DNA from: an uncultured Lachnospiraceae bacterium
GTDB taxonomy: Bacteria; Bacillota; Clostridia; Lachnospirales; Lachnospiraceae
Direction: 5' to 3'
NCBI GenBank assembly: GCA_910579495.1
Contig: CAJTVD010000002.1
Location: 54,364-112,311 of the forward strand
Length of the DNA: 57,948 nt
In this document: positions 49,344 through 57,948 of the stretch, one piece after another
How positions within the stretch are numbered: the first letter of the stretch is position 1
How the letters are laid out: every line of letters begins with the position of its first letter
The notes under the pieces: model-generated
Databases searched by the model: none
Seen by the model: only the letters and a program-made list of their open reading frames with translations
Told to the model about the DNA's origin: nothing
Made by a program: the position numbers and the translations under genes

Positions 49344-51814
49344 TTGGAAACAGGTTTCTTGGCTTCCGCCTCTTCTTTTTTCATGGCTTCCGCTCTTTTC
49401 AGTTCCTTCTGTGCCTGTTTCATCTCTTCTTCCGCCCTCTTTTGGGCTTCCTTTTCTCTTTCTAGGGCTTCCTCCACAAGGCGTTTCGCTTCCTCTGCCT
49501 CTTCCCTGGCCTTGGCAGCCTCTTCCCTGGCATCTTCCGCCCGCTGCTGCGCCGCCTTTGCGTCCGCTTCCGCTTTCAGTATGGCTTTCTTTCTGGCTAT
49601 CTGCTGCTTTTCCTGCTCTGTGTAGGGTACATACGCAAAGATGCTTGCAGATAAAGGTGCGCTTTTCATTGTAAAGGAATATGGCCTGCCGTCTGCTTCC
49701 TCTTCCATAACAGATATGGCTTCACCGTTTACCCGCCCAAGGCCGCCATAACGCTCATCATCCGTATTGAGAATTTCCTGGTATTTCCCTTCATAAGGGG
49801 CTCCCAGTGTAAATTCCTGCTCCACATTGGCAAAATTTACAACTACCACCAGCGTATCCTCTGGCTTATCCGCCTTTCTCATAAAGGCTACCATACATTT
49901 CTCATGGGAAATACAGTTAATCCACTGAAATCCCTCAGGGTCGGTATCCTTTGCATAAAGGGCAGGTTTTTCCTGGTATAGACGGTTCAAATCCTTCATC
50001 AGGGTATTGACCCCCTTATGGGTATCATGGGAAAGCAGCCCCCATTCTGTCTCCCTGGTCTCGTCAAACTCCTTAAATTCCGCAATATCCTGCCCCATAA
50101 ACAAAAGCTTCTTGCCGGGATGGGCCATGGTATAGGCAAAGGCAACACGCAGGTTGGCAAACTTGTCCTCTAAAACCCCAGGCATCTTCCCAATCATGGT
50201 GGCCTTGCCATGAACCACCTCATCATGGGAAAATACCAGCATAAAGTTTTCACTGTAAGCGTAGACCATGCTGAAAGTCAGCTCATTATGATGATGGGCC
50301 CTGAAATAAGGGTCGTACCCAACATAGGTAAGGAAGTCGTTCATAAAGCCCATATTCCATTTCAGGTCGAAGCCAAGGCCGTCCTCCTCCACGCTCCCGG
50401 TAATCTTCGGCCATGCGGTGGATTCCTCTGCAATCATCAGTACACCCGGGTTTCTCTTTTTCATCACAGAGTTCAAATGTTTAAGCATTTCAATGGCTTC
50501 CAGGTTTTCATGCCCGCCATAGATATTGGCAACCCATTCCCCGTCATGCTTACCATAATCCAGATACAGCATAGATGCCACGGCATCTATACGGATGCCG
50601 TCCGCATGGTACTTCTCCACCCAGTAAAGGGCGTTTGCAATCAGATAATTGGATACCTGGGGACGCCCATAGTTATAAATAAGGGTTCCCCAGTGTGGGT
50701 GTGCCCCCTGCCTTGGGTCTGCATGTTCATACAGGCAGGTCCCGTCGAAGTTGGAAAGCCCGTAAGTATCCCTTGGGAAATGGGCAGGCACCCAGTCAAG
50801 GATCACGCCGATACCTGCCTGATGGAGGGCATCCACAAAGTACATAAAATCTTCTGCGGATCCATATCTTGCGGTAGGGGCATAATACCCGATTACCTGA
50901 TATCCCCAGGAAGCGTCCAGGGGATGCTCCATTACGGGCATCAGCTCCACATGGGTATAACCCATTTCTTTGATATATTTTACAACTTCAGGCGCCAGCT
51001 CCCTGTAATTTAAAAATTCGTCCGTATCCTTGTTTTTTTTGAAAGAGCCAAGATACATCTCATAGACACTGACAGGGGAATTCTTCTGCTGGCGCGCCTG
51101 CCTCTCCTTCATCCACTGCCCGTCTTCCCAGGCATATCCGATATCCCTGACAACAGAAGCCGTCTCCGGCCGGAGCTGCTGTCCAAAAGCATAAGGGTCC
51201 GCCTTTAGGAAAGTAAGCCCGCCCTTTACCTTGATTTCATATTTATAGCACTCTCCCGCTTTCACATCAGGGATGAAAATCTCAAAAATACCTCCCCTGG
51301 CATTTCTTCTCATCTGGTGTACACGCCCGTCCCAGTGATTAAAGTCCCCGACTACGCTGACCCGTTCGGCGTTAGGTGCCCACACCGCAAAAAACACGCC
51401 GCTGTCCCCATCAACTGTCATGATATGGGCACCCAGTTTCTTATATATGGTATAGTGGATGCCTGCGTTAAACTTATCCACATCCTCTTCCGAGAGCCCC
51501 ACATCATACCGGTAGGCATCCTTTACGCAATTGGTAATCCCCTCATCGTAGTTTACCTCATACTCATATGCGTCAGGGATTTTTCCCGGTAGCAGGTATG
51601 CAAAATAACCTGCTTCGTCCACCTTTTCCATCTGGTGTTTCTTCTTATCCCCAGTAATAAGAAACACCTTGCCCGCCCCCGGCTGAAAGGTCTGAAACAG
51701 TACGTTTTTGCCCGTCACATGAGGTCCTAAAATCTCATGGGGGTTGTCCTCCTCCGAATAAATAATTCCTTCAATTCTGGGCCAGTTCATCAGTTTATAT
51801 AGCTTATTGTCCAT
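49307..51814 (-). CDS. glgB: 1,4-alpha-glucan branching enzyme with an extra coiled-coil tail
   Basis: The start at 51814 (MDNKLYKLMNW) has GGAGGG 4 nt upstream, giving about 835 residues. The usual N-terminal carbohydrate-binding domain, the GH13 barrel (DWVPAHFP; catalytic Asp in GIRIDAVASM; Glu in AEESTAWP; FSHDEVVHG) and the C-terminal sandwich are complete by about residue 725. A tail of about 105 residues rich in Ala, Glu, Lys and Arg follows (AEDAREEAAKAREEAEEAKR and more), a strong predicted coiled coil, and then NKRRHAPQAGLL from a genomic repeat. Normal GlgB ends without this. It forms alpha-1,6 branches in glycogen. Confidence 0.92.
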   Translation of the reverse strand: MDNKLYKLMNWPRIEGIIYSEEDNPHEILGPHVTGKNVLFQTFQPGAGKVFLITGDKKKHQMEKVDEAGYFAYLLPGKIPDAYEYEVNYDEGITNCVKDAYRYDVGLSEEDVDKFNAGIHYTIYKKLGAHIMTVDGDSGVFFAVWAPNAERVSVVGDFNHWDGRVHQMRRNARGGIFEIFIPDVKAGECYKYEIKVKGGLTFLKADPYAFGQQLRPETASVVRDIGYAWEDGQWMKERQARQQKNSPVSVYEMYLGSFKKNKDTDEFLNYRELAPEVVKYIKEMGYTHVELMPVMEHPLDASWGYQVIGYYAPTARYGSAEDFMYFVDALHQAGIGVILDWVPAHFPRDTYGLSNFDGTCLYEHADPRQGAHPHWGTLIYNYGRPQVSNYLIANALYWVEKYHADGIRIDAVASMLYLDYGKHDGEWVANIYGGHENLEAIEMLKHLNSVMKKRNPGVLMIAEESTAWPKITGSVEEDGLGFDLKWNMGFMNDFLTYVGYDPYFRAHHHNELTFSMVYAYSENFMLVFSHDEVVHGKATMIGKMPGVLEDKFANLRVAFAYTMAHPGKKLLFMGQDIAEFKEFDETRETEWGLLSHDTHKGVNTLMKDLNRLYQEKPALYAKDTDPEGFQWINCISHEKCMVAFMRKADKPEDTLVVVVNFANVEQEFTLGAPYEGKYQEILNTDDERYGGLGRVNGEAISVMEEEADGRPYSFTMKSAPLSASIFAYVPYTEQEKQQIARKKAILKAEADAKAAQQRAEDAREEAAKAREEAEEAKRLVEEALEREKEAQKRAEEEMKQAQKELKRAEAMKKEEAEAKKPVSNKRRHAPQAGLL

Positions 51815-51939
51815 TTTTCCCTCCATCTGCCGGATCCCGGCTTTCTCCATTATGTATATTTTAACAAAGATATCTATACAACACAAGCGTCAAGTGATAC
51901 AATCATAACAAAGTTCATTAATAAAAAGGATGTGAAATC

Positions 51940-52251
51940 ATGTTTCAGGCAAAAAATAATTCCGGCCCTTCCGCTTCCTTAAGCCCGGAAGACCGGGAGA
52001 TGCTAACCCGTATTAACGCTTATGCAGAAGATGTCCTGGGGGAAATTGATCCCCAGAAAACCCGCATTTCCTTCCAGCTGGACAAGCTAAAACCCGTCAT
52101 GCAGGAAATCGCTGATGAAAAAGGCGTCCCCTTAGAGGATATTTTCATCAAGTATATGGACCTTGCCAGCATTGTGTCCGCAAAGCAAAACGCTATGCTG
52201 AAGGAAGATTTTGATGAAAATGGGCTTGCGGACCTGACAAAATTTGTATAA
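51940..52251 (+). CDS. Small unknown helical protein
   Basis: A 103-residue acidic, mostly helical soluble protein: ASLSPEDREMLTRINAYAEDVL, FQLDKLKPVMQEIADEKGVPLEDIFIKYMDLAS and MLKEDFDENGLADLTKF. It has no signal peptide or membrane segment and I do not recognise the family. AAGGATG lies close to the ATG and is an imperfect site. It is divergent from glgB and ends in a strong hairpin. Confidence 0.6.
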   Translation: MFQAKNNSGPSASLSPEDREMLTRINAYAEDVLGEIDPQKTRISFQLDKLKPVMQEIADEKGVPLEDIFIKYMDLASIVSAKQNAMLKEDFDENGLADLTKFV

Positions 52252-52259
52252 CCGCGAAA

Positions 52260-52340
52260 AGTGTGCGCCCTGACGCACACTCCCACCGAAAACAGGGCTG
52301 ATGCGCCAGCAATCAATCGCTGGTAACGCTGCAGCCCTGC
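52260..52340 (+). terminator. Double hairpin terminator region
   Basis: The first stem AGTGTGCG / CGCACACT (52260-52281) follows the unknown small gene by 8 nt. A second, longer imperfect hairpin (52294-52340, GGGCTG...CAGCCC with an inner CCAGC/GCTGG) lies before the serA 3' end. Both separate convergent genes. T-runs are weak, so part of their role may be mRNA protection. Confidence 0.55.
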
Positions 52341-52399
52341 TTTCTTCCATAATAAATATATGCATCACCCAGAGGGAAATTATTTCATGGGAAATCCTG

Positions 52400-53563
52400 T
52401 CATTTCACTACCCTTACACGGAACACGCCGCTAATGCCCTCAAGCTTTTTGATAATCCGGTCCTCAGCGGGCTGTTCAATATCTAACATGGTATAGGCAA
52501 CTTCTCCCTTTGATTTGTTGGTCATATCCGTTATATTAATTCCCTCGTCACCAAAGCATGCGGTAAACTTGGTAATCATATTGGCTATATTCTTATGGAA
52601 GATTGCCACACGTCCCGCCTGGCCGCACACGCCCATATCACAGTTGGGATAATTCACACTGTTTATGATATTACCGTTTTTCAGGTAGTTCATCATCTCT
52701 TTAACCGCCATTTTTGCGCAGTTGTCCTCTGACTCCTCTGTGGAAGCGCCAAGATGGGGAATCACAATACAGCCCTCCTGCCCCGCCGTTACCGGATTTG
52801 GGAAGTCGGTTACATATTTACGGATTTTCCCGGCTTTAATGCCCTCTAGCACATCAGCTTCTTTTACCAATACATCCCTTGCAAAGTTCAGGAGGATAAC
52901 TCCCTCTTTCATTTTCTCAATGGCTTCTTTGTCAATCATTCCTTTCGTGGAATCAAGAAGAGGTACATGAACAGTAATGATGTCACAGTTTTCATAAATT
53001 TCTTCCACATGGAGCACATGTTTTACATCCCGGTTTAAATTCCAGGCAGCATCCACTGATACATAAGGGTCGTAGCCATACACTTCCATGCCCATATACT
53101 TCGCCACATTGGCAACCTTAACGCCAATAGCCCCTAAACCGATAATCCCAAGCTTTTTGTCCTGGATTTCCGTTCCTGCAAAACGCTTCTTCTCTTTTTC
53201 AGTGGCCTTGGCTATATCCCCGTCCTCTTTGGCGGATACTACCCAATTAATGCCCCCAATAATATCCCTGGAAGCAAGGAGCATCCCCGCAATCACCAGT
53301 TCCTTTACGCCATTTGCGTTCGCTCCGGGCGTGTTGAATACCACAATGCCTTTTTCCGCGCATTTCTCCAGGGGGATATTGTTAACCCCAGCCCCCGCCC
53401 TTGCAACCGCCAACAGACGGTCCGACAGCTCCATATCGTGCATGGAGGCGCTGCGCACCAGAATCCCCTGGGCATTAGCTGCTTCCTGCGTCCTTTGAAA
53501 TTCTTCTGTAAAGTTATCCAGCCCCACCTGTGCAATGGGGTTTAAGCAATAATATTGAAACAT
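52400..53563 (-). CDS. serA: D-3-phosphoglycerate dehydrogenase
   Basis: The start at 53563 (MFQYYCLNPIAQVGL) has AAGGAG 9 nt upstream, giving 387 residues. The NAD loop is GIIGLGAIGVKVA, catalytic residues lie in FARDVLVKEADV and HLGASTEESEDN, and a C-terminal ACT domain (GEVAYTMLDIEQPAEDRIIKK) may bind serine. It converts 3-phosphoglycerate to phosphohydroxypyruvate. It is 25 bp downstream of serC, so the two steps form one operon. Confidence 0.95.
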   Translation of the reverse strand: MFQYYCLNPIAQVGLDNFTEEFQRTQEAANAQGILVRSASMHDMELSDRLLAVARAGAGVNNIPLEKCAEKGIVVFNTPGANANGVKELVIAGMLLASRDIIGGINWVVSAKEDGDIAKATEKEKKRFAGTEIQDKKLGIIGLGAIGVKVANVAKYMGMEVYGYDPYVSVDAAWNLNRDVKHVLHVEEIYENCDIITVHVPLLDSTKGMIDKEAIEKMKEGVILLNFARDVLVKEADVLEGIKAGKIRKYVTDFPNPVTAGQEGCIVIPHLGASTEESEDNCAKMAVKEMMNYLKNGNIINSVNYPNCDMGVCGQAGRVAIFHKNIANMITKFTACFGDEGINITDMTNKSKGEVAYTMLDIEQPAEDRIIKKLEGISGVFRVRVVK

Positions 53564-53588
53564 TCCATCCATCTCCTTTGGCCTGCCA

Positions 53589-54671
53589 TCAGCCGTTATT
53601 TTTTTCAAACTCCCTCATAATAGCAACCAGCTTTTCCACCCCTTCTACAGGCATGGCGTTATAAATGCTGGCACGCATACCGCCCACTGTTCTGTGGCCT
53701 TTCAAATTTTCCAGCCCCGCTTCCTTTGCTTCTTTTACAAATTTAGCGTCCAGTTCCTGGCTGCCGGTTATAAAGGGTACATTCATAAGGGAACGGTCTT
53801 CCTTTCTTACCGTGCCTTTAAACAGCTTGCTTTCATCCAGGAAATCATACAGGATCCGGGCTTTCTTTTCATTGTGCTCCTTCATGGCAGGCAGCCCGCC
53901 CATTTTCCTTATCCACTGGAAAACCTTGCCACAGATATAAATGCCATAAGCGGGAGGAGTATTATATAAGGACTGGGCATCCGCATGGATTTTATATTTT
54001 AACATGGTGGGCGTTCCCGGCAGGGTATCCTCGGTGATCAGGTCTTCCCTGATAATCACGATTACCACCCCGGCAGGGCCGATATTTTTCTGCACGCCGC
54101 CATAAATAACGCCATATTCCGTTACATCCACCGGCTCAGAAAGAAAGCAGGAAGAAACGTCCGCTACCAGGGTATGGCCCTTGGCATTAGGCAGTTCCTT
54201 AAATTTGGTGCCGTATATAGTGTTATTTTCACAGATATAAACATAGTCTGCATCCTCCGGGATAGGAAGATTGGAACAATCCGGGATATAAGAAAAAGTT
54301 TTATCCGCCGAGGAAGCTACTTCAATGGCTTCACCATAAATCTTAGCCTCCTGATACGCCTTTTTCGCCCACTGTCCTGTAACAATATAAGCCGCCTTAC
54401 GGTTTTTCATCAGGTTCATGGGGATCATGGCGAACTGCTGGCTGGCGCCCCCCTGCAGGAACAGCACTTTATAATTATCAGGAATGCCCATCAGCTCCCT
54501 TAAGTCTGCTTCCGCTTCCTTGATAATTCCGTCGTACACCTTGGAACGATGGCTCATCTCCATTACGGACATTCCTGAACCTTTATAATCCAGCATCTCT
54601 TCCGCCGCTTCCCTCAATACTTCCTCAGGCAAAACGGCAGGGCCTGCGGAAAAATTATATACTCTGGACAC
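53589..54671 (-). CDS. serC: Phosphoserine aminotransferase
   Basis: A 360-residue class V aminotransferase: NFSAGPAVLPEEVL at the start, LFLQGGASQQFAM and the PLP-lysine in YGGVQKNIGPAG, ending with GGMRASIYNAMPVEGVEKLV. It transfers an amino group from glutamate to phosphohydroxypyruvate. First gene of the serCA unit, preceded by GGAGGA. Confidence 0.96.
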   Translation of the reverse strand: MSRVYNFSAGPAVLPEEVLREAAEEMLDYKGSGMSVMEMSHRSKVYDGIIKEAEADLRELMGIPDNYKVLFLQGGASQQFAMIPMNLMKNRKAAYIVTGQWAKKAYQEAKIYGEAIEVASSADKTFSYIPDCSNLPIPEDADYVYICENNTIYGTKFKELPNAKGHTLVADVSSCFLSEPVDVTEYGVIYGGVQKNIGPAGVVIVIIREDLITEDTLPGTPTMLKYKIHADAQSLYNTPPAYGIYICGKVFQWIRKMGGLPAMKEHNEKKARILYDFLDESKLFKGTVRKEDRSLMNVPFITGSQELDAKFVKEAKEAGLENLKGHRTVGGMRASIYNAMPVEGVEKLVAIMREFEKNNG

Positions 54672-54777
54672 TTTTTCTTCCTCCTATTCCAGTTGCTGTT
54701 AACATTTTAATCGGATTGCCAATAATATTTTTGTCTTCAAAATATTTTAAACTTATTTAGCGCTTTAGTCAACTAAT

Positions 54778-56187
54778 TTAATAAAACATTACACAGGGCG
54801 TCCCCACCTCCACCAGATCAAAGAGCTTTGAGACTTCTTCTAAAGGCGTATTGATACAGCCATGGGAACCGTTGGTTTTATAGATTTCACCTCCGTACTT
54901 GCTCCGCCAGGAAGCGTCGTGAATACCCACGCCCCCTTTTACCGGCAGCCAGTATTTCACCGGTGAGGCATAGTCAGGCCCCCGCAGCACCCGGTTTCTT
55001 TCCTTGCTGTAAACATAGTTAGTCCCCTGGGGCGTCCCCCGCCGCAGCCCGGTGTTTCCTGTCACCACAGGCGTTTCTATTTTCAGTTCCCCTTTCTGGT
55101 AAAAATACATCATCTGGTTTGTCATATCCACTTCAATGTAAGTATCACCGATATCGTCCTTCCCCTGTTTGGCCGCCATCTGGGTATAGGCAGGTTCATG
55201 TTCTTCCCTCCTTTTATCCAAAAAAGCCTCCAGCAGGTATTCCTTTTCTGCCTCCCGGTCAATCTGGTTGCCGTAAATGCCGCCCTCCACAGTGATAATC
55301 TCTCCCCGTGTGGCATGGAACTGCCTTGCCGTTCCTACAGTATCATATTCACCTGCCAGCCGGTCAACAAATGCATACACCTTTTCTTCATCCGTACAGA
55401 GATTTCCGTTTTCGTCAAAAACGAAATTCCCCTCTTCATCCAGCAAAAGGAAATCGCATACCACAGAGGCGTCCACAGGATACAGCTCCTCACCAAACCG
55501 GTATATGATCCCACAGTCCTGGTAATCCGCCAGCTTTTCCCACAGGGCAATGTCCCCCTCCATCTTTTCTGTCAGGGGAAAATCCTCATAACAGCCCGCT
55601 TCCTCCAGGTCAAGCTCTGGGGTAAGGCTCTCAAAGGCCTCCTGGATCAAAGCCCGTGCTTTCTCTTCATTTAAAACATGGGTTCTCTCATTGACCAGGA
55701 AATACCCCTCATCTCCCTTTCTGATTTCAACCCTCCGCTGCTCCTTTGGTTTCTGCTCCGGGAAAAGGGAAAAGGAATCCACCAGCCGCTCAAATTCCTC
55801 CTGGTCATACCTGACTGTAGGCATGAGCGTTTTCTCTTTTGCCCCTCCTGTAAGATTCTCTATCCACAGATATGGGTTCTGCCGCTCCAGATAGTCCCAC
55901 AGCTCCTGGTCAAAATCATAAGAAAGCGCTACATCCCCGGGTAAAATAGCATAAGACTTACCATCTCCGTCTGTAATGGTAAGCCCGCTGTAGGCACACT
56001 GTCCCAGAAGTTCTTCATTAACCTCATTTACATTTTTCCCCGTACAGTATATGCCGTTAATCCATGTGCCATAGCTGAAGCCGCCCATATTCATATAGTA
56101 ATGGGCCAGCCCCAGATACATGGCAACTAAGGACAACAGTATCAGAAAAAAGCCAATACCCAGTCCCTTTAGAACATTTCTTCTCAT
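54778..56187 (-). CDS. L,D-transpeptidase with peptidoglycan-binding domain
   Basis: A 469-residue membrane-anchored enzyme. One N-terminal helix (LGIGFFLILLSLVAMYLGLAHYY) is followed by a PG_binding_4-like region (GKNVNEVNEELL) and a duplicated central part. A C-terminal YkuD domain carries the active-site motif HDASW plus GSHGCIN, with the catalytic Cys just before the end. It makes 3-3 cross-links or anchors proteins in the wall. Its ATG overlaps the ilvB2 stop by one base (TAATG), an odd operon partner for an amino-acid gene. Confidence 0.9.
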   Translation of the reverse strand: MRRNVLKGLGIGFFLILLSLVAMYLGLAHYYMNMGGFSYGTWINGIYCTGKNVNEVNEELLGQCAYSGLTITDGDGKSYAILPGDVALSYDFDQELWDYLERQNPYLWIENLTGGAKEKTLMPTVRYDQEEFERLVDSFSLFPEQKPKEQRRVEIRKGDEGYFLVNERTHVLNEEKARALIQEAFESLTPELDLEEAGCYEDFPLTEKMEGDIALWEKLADYQDCGIIYRFGEELYPVDASVVCDFLLLDEEGNFVFDENGNLCTDEEKVYAFVDRLAGEYDTVGTARQFHATRGEIITVEGGIYGNQIDREAEKEYLLEAFLDKRREEHEPAYTQMAAKQGKDDIGDTYIEVDMTNQMMYFYQKGELKIETPVVTGNTGLRRGTPQGTNYVYSKERNRVLRGPDYASPVKYWLPVKGGVGIHDASWRSKYGGEIYKTNGSHGCINTPLEEVSKLFDLVEVGTPCVMFY

Positions 56188-57863
56188 TATTTCTCTTCCA
56201 AATCCGTTGCATCAAAAACTTCGCTTATGGCCGCCCCCGCAGGCACCATGGGAAATACCTTGTCGTCTTCCGGGATAACGCACTCAATGAGCACAGGCTT
56301 TTTCATCTCTATCGCCCGGGCAATGGCATCCCCCACTTCCTCCTTGTGGGTAATGCGTATAGCCTCACAGCCCAGCCCCTTGGCCACCATACAGAAGTCA
56401 ACACCGTCGTTTAACACCGTCTGGGAGTACCGTTTTTCATAAAACAGCGTCTGCCACTGCCTTACCATCCCCAGCACATGGTTGTTGATCACTACTTCTA
56501 TGATGGGGATCTGATATCTGGAAGCAGTGGCCAGCTCATTCATATTCATCCGGAAACACCCGTCCCCGGCAATGTTGATGCAGACCTTATCCGGCCTTCC
56601 CATCTTGGCGCCAATACACGCACCCAGCCCATATCCCATGGTTCCCAGGCCGCCGGAAGATAAAAAGGTCCTGGGTTCAGAATACTGATAATACTGGGCT
56701 GCCCACATCTGGTGCTGGCCTACGTCTGTGGTAATCAGGGCGCGCCCTTTTGTTACCCTGTCAATTTCTTCCATTATGTAAGGACAGGACAGGCCGCTTT
56801 CATCATAGTTTAACGGATACTTTTCTTTTAATTCCTTTATATGCCCATTCCACTCCTTATGTTCCATTTGGGGCAGCTCTTTGTTGATCCTGGACAGGAC
56901 TTCCTTCAAATCCCCCACAATGGATGCATCTGTGCGGATATTCTTATTAATTTCAGCAGCATCAATGTCAATATGGAGCACCTTCGCCCCTGCTGCAAAC
57001 ATTGATGCATTCCCCACCACCCGGTCGGAAAATCTCGCCCCCAGGGCCACCAGCAGGTCGCACTTGCTAACGCCCAGGTTGGAAGCCTTGGTCCCATGCA
57101 TCCCAATCATGCCTGTGTACCTGCAGTCGTGGCCATCCATAACACCTTTGGCCATCAGGGTATCGCACACCGGCGCATCCAAAAGCTCCGCCAGTTCCCG
57201 TACCTCCTGGCAGGCCCCTGAAATCACTGCGCCGCCGCCAACATAGATAAAAGGCCTTTTAGAACTTTTCATAAGAGAAAGGGCTTTTTCAATATCCTCC
57301 CCTGTATATTTACCGGAAGGTACAGGTGCGGCAGGCTCCTTCCTTTCATATTCCCAGCAGTTGGCAGTAACATCCTTCGTAATGTCCACCAGCACTGGCC
57401 CGGGCCTTCCCTCATGGGCAATGGCAAAAGCCTTCCTGATCGTATCCGCCAGCTTGGATACATCCTTTACAATATAGCTGTGCTTGGTAATGGGCATCGC
57501 AACCCCAGCTATATCCACCTCCTGGAAGGAATCCTTCCCCAAAAGGGGCAGGTTCACGTTACAGGTAATTGCCACCACTGGAACCGAGTCCATATAAGCG
57601 GTGGCAATGCCTGTAACCAGGTTGGTAGCACCAGGGCCGCTGGTGGCAAGGCATACCCCTACCCTGCCGGTGGCCCTGGCATACCCGTCCGCCGCATGGG
57701 CCGCCCCCTGCTCATGGGAAGTTAAAATATGGCGGATTTCCTTCTGATGCTGATAAAGGGCATCATATACATTTAAAATAGTGCCTCCGGGATAGCCAAA
57801 GACAGTATCAACGCCCTGCTCCTTTAAACACTCCACAACAATTTCCGCACCTGTAAGCTGCAT
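56187..57863 (-). CDS. ilvB: Acetolactate synthase large subunit, copy 2
   Basis: A 558-residue ThDP enzyme with LTSHEQGAAHAADGYARATG (catalytic Glu), the central FAD-binding domain, and GDGCFRMNMNELATASRYQIPIIEVVINN for cofactor binding. It is longer and clearly diverged from copy 1 at 26472-28088. No small-subunit gene adjoins it. GGAGGAG precedes the ATG. It could be the catabolic or a second biosynthetic isozyme. Confidence 0.92.
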   Translation of the reverse strand: MQLTGAEIVVECLKEQGVDTVFGYPGGTILNVYDALYQHQKEIRHILTSHEQGAAHAADGYARATGRVGVCLATSGPGATNLVTGIATAYMDSVPVVAITCNVNLPLLGKDSFQEVDIAGVAMPITKHSYIVKDVSKLADTIRKAFAIAHEGRPGPVLVDITKDVTANCWEYERKEPAAPVPSGKYTGEDIEKALSLMKSSKRPFIYVGGGAVISGACQEVRELAELLDAPVCDTLMAKGVMDGHDCRYTGMIGMHGTKASNLGVSKCDLLVALGARFSDRVVGNASMFAAGAKVLHIDIDAAEINKNIRTDASIVGDLKEVLSRINKELPQMEHKEWNGHIKELKEKYPLNYDESGLSCPYIMEEIDRVTKGRALITTDVGQHQMWAAQYYQYSEPRTFLSSGGLGTMGYGLGACIGAKMGRPDKVCINIAGDGCFRMNMNELATASRYQIPIIEVVINNHVLGMVRQWQTLFYEKRYSQTVLNDGVDFCMVAKGLGCEAIRITHKEEVGDAIARAIEMKKPVLIECVIPEDDKVFPMVPAGAAISEVFDATDLEEK

Positions 57864-57875
57864 ATCGCTCTCCTC

Positions 57876-57948
57876 CTATTCCAGTTCCGTAATCGCCTTT
57901 TCCGTACCTTTAACCCACAGAGGAAATCCTGTCTGCATAGCCGCCAGC
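57876..57948 (-). CDS. 3' end of an unidentified gene (runs off window)
   Basis: On the minus strand the window opens in frame with LAAMQTGFPLWVKGTEKAI and TELE then a stop, 12 bp before the ilvB2 start and overlapping its ribosome binding region. The spacing indicates an operon partner of ilvB2. Too little is visible to name the protein. Confidence 0.45.
   Translation of the reverse strand, partial: LAAMQTGFPLWVKGTEKAITELE

Overview
The window looks like a chromosomal segment of an anaerobic Clostridia bacterium, most likely Lachnospiraceae. The evidence is Gram-positive surface genes (class B sortase, LCP protein, Lachnospiraceae-type lipoprotein and DUF2752/zinc-ribbon proteins), clear AGGAGG-type ribosome binding sites, the small archaeal-type LeuC/LeuD pair, the GGGtGRT/Fe-S scaffold pair and moderate GC. 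I cannot name the species from sequence alone.

Region 1 (1-14132, all minus strand) is a surface polysaccharide locus. Read in the direction of transcription it encodes a class B sortase, an LCP (LytR-CpsA-Psr) ligase, a small secreted protein with an APKTG sorting signal, a GT4 and a GT2 glycosyltransferase, a protein with an SRDG-type domain, an ABC-2 permease, an ABC ATPase fused to a secreted cohesin-like domain, and a HAD/SRDG two-domain protein. An AT-rich tail follows, with a decayed pyruvyl-transferase-like gene, a TarI/TarJ CDP-ribitol pair and another GT2. Just upstream lies what I consider the most interesting structure: a tyrosine recombinase gene (14432-15559) enclosed by 25-bp perfect inverted repeats. 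A consensus promoter inside the enclosed segment points at the locus, and a strong bidirectional terminator sits just outside the far repeat. This reads as a self-contained invertible on/off switch for the whole surface locus, drawn here in the ON orientation.

Region 2 (15.7-34.1 kb) is mainly housekeeping. It holds a nuclease-like unknown protein, a GtrA protein, an ECF sigma/anti-sigma pair, leuDC with a divergent LysR regulator and paired operators, an AAA-ATPase/PD-(D/E)XK protein, then a metH - unknown membrane protein - ilvB - two small-subunit genes - ilvC operon, a lipoprotein, a DUF2752/zinc-ribbon pair and two unknowns.

Region 3 (34.2-38.2 kb) is a graveyard of mobile DNA. It contains a sigma-factor fragment fused to an ABC ATPase fragment, a truncated serine recombinase, an intact holin-like small toxin with its own promoter and terminator, and a 2-kb remnant island. 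The island is flanked by 46-bp direct repeats copied from the 3' end of the GGGtGRT gene and carries 11-bp-period iterons near both ends.

Region 4 (38.1-57.9 kb) holds the GGGtGRT/Fe-S scaffold pair, a left-handed beta-helix nucleotidyltransferase-like protein, topB, asd, argH, a two-gene ABC importer without a binding protein, an esterase, tRNA-Thr(CGT), an MscS channel, a glgB with an unusual coiled-coil tail, serA/serC, an L,D-transpeptidase and a second acetolactate synthase large subunit. A short interspersed repeat (about 37 bp, seven copies recognised) sits at gene ends throughout the window and supplies the last codons of glgB.
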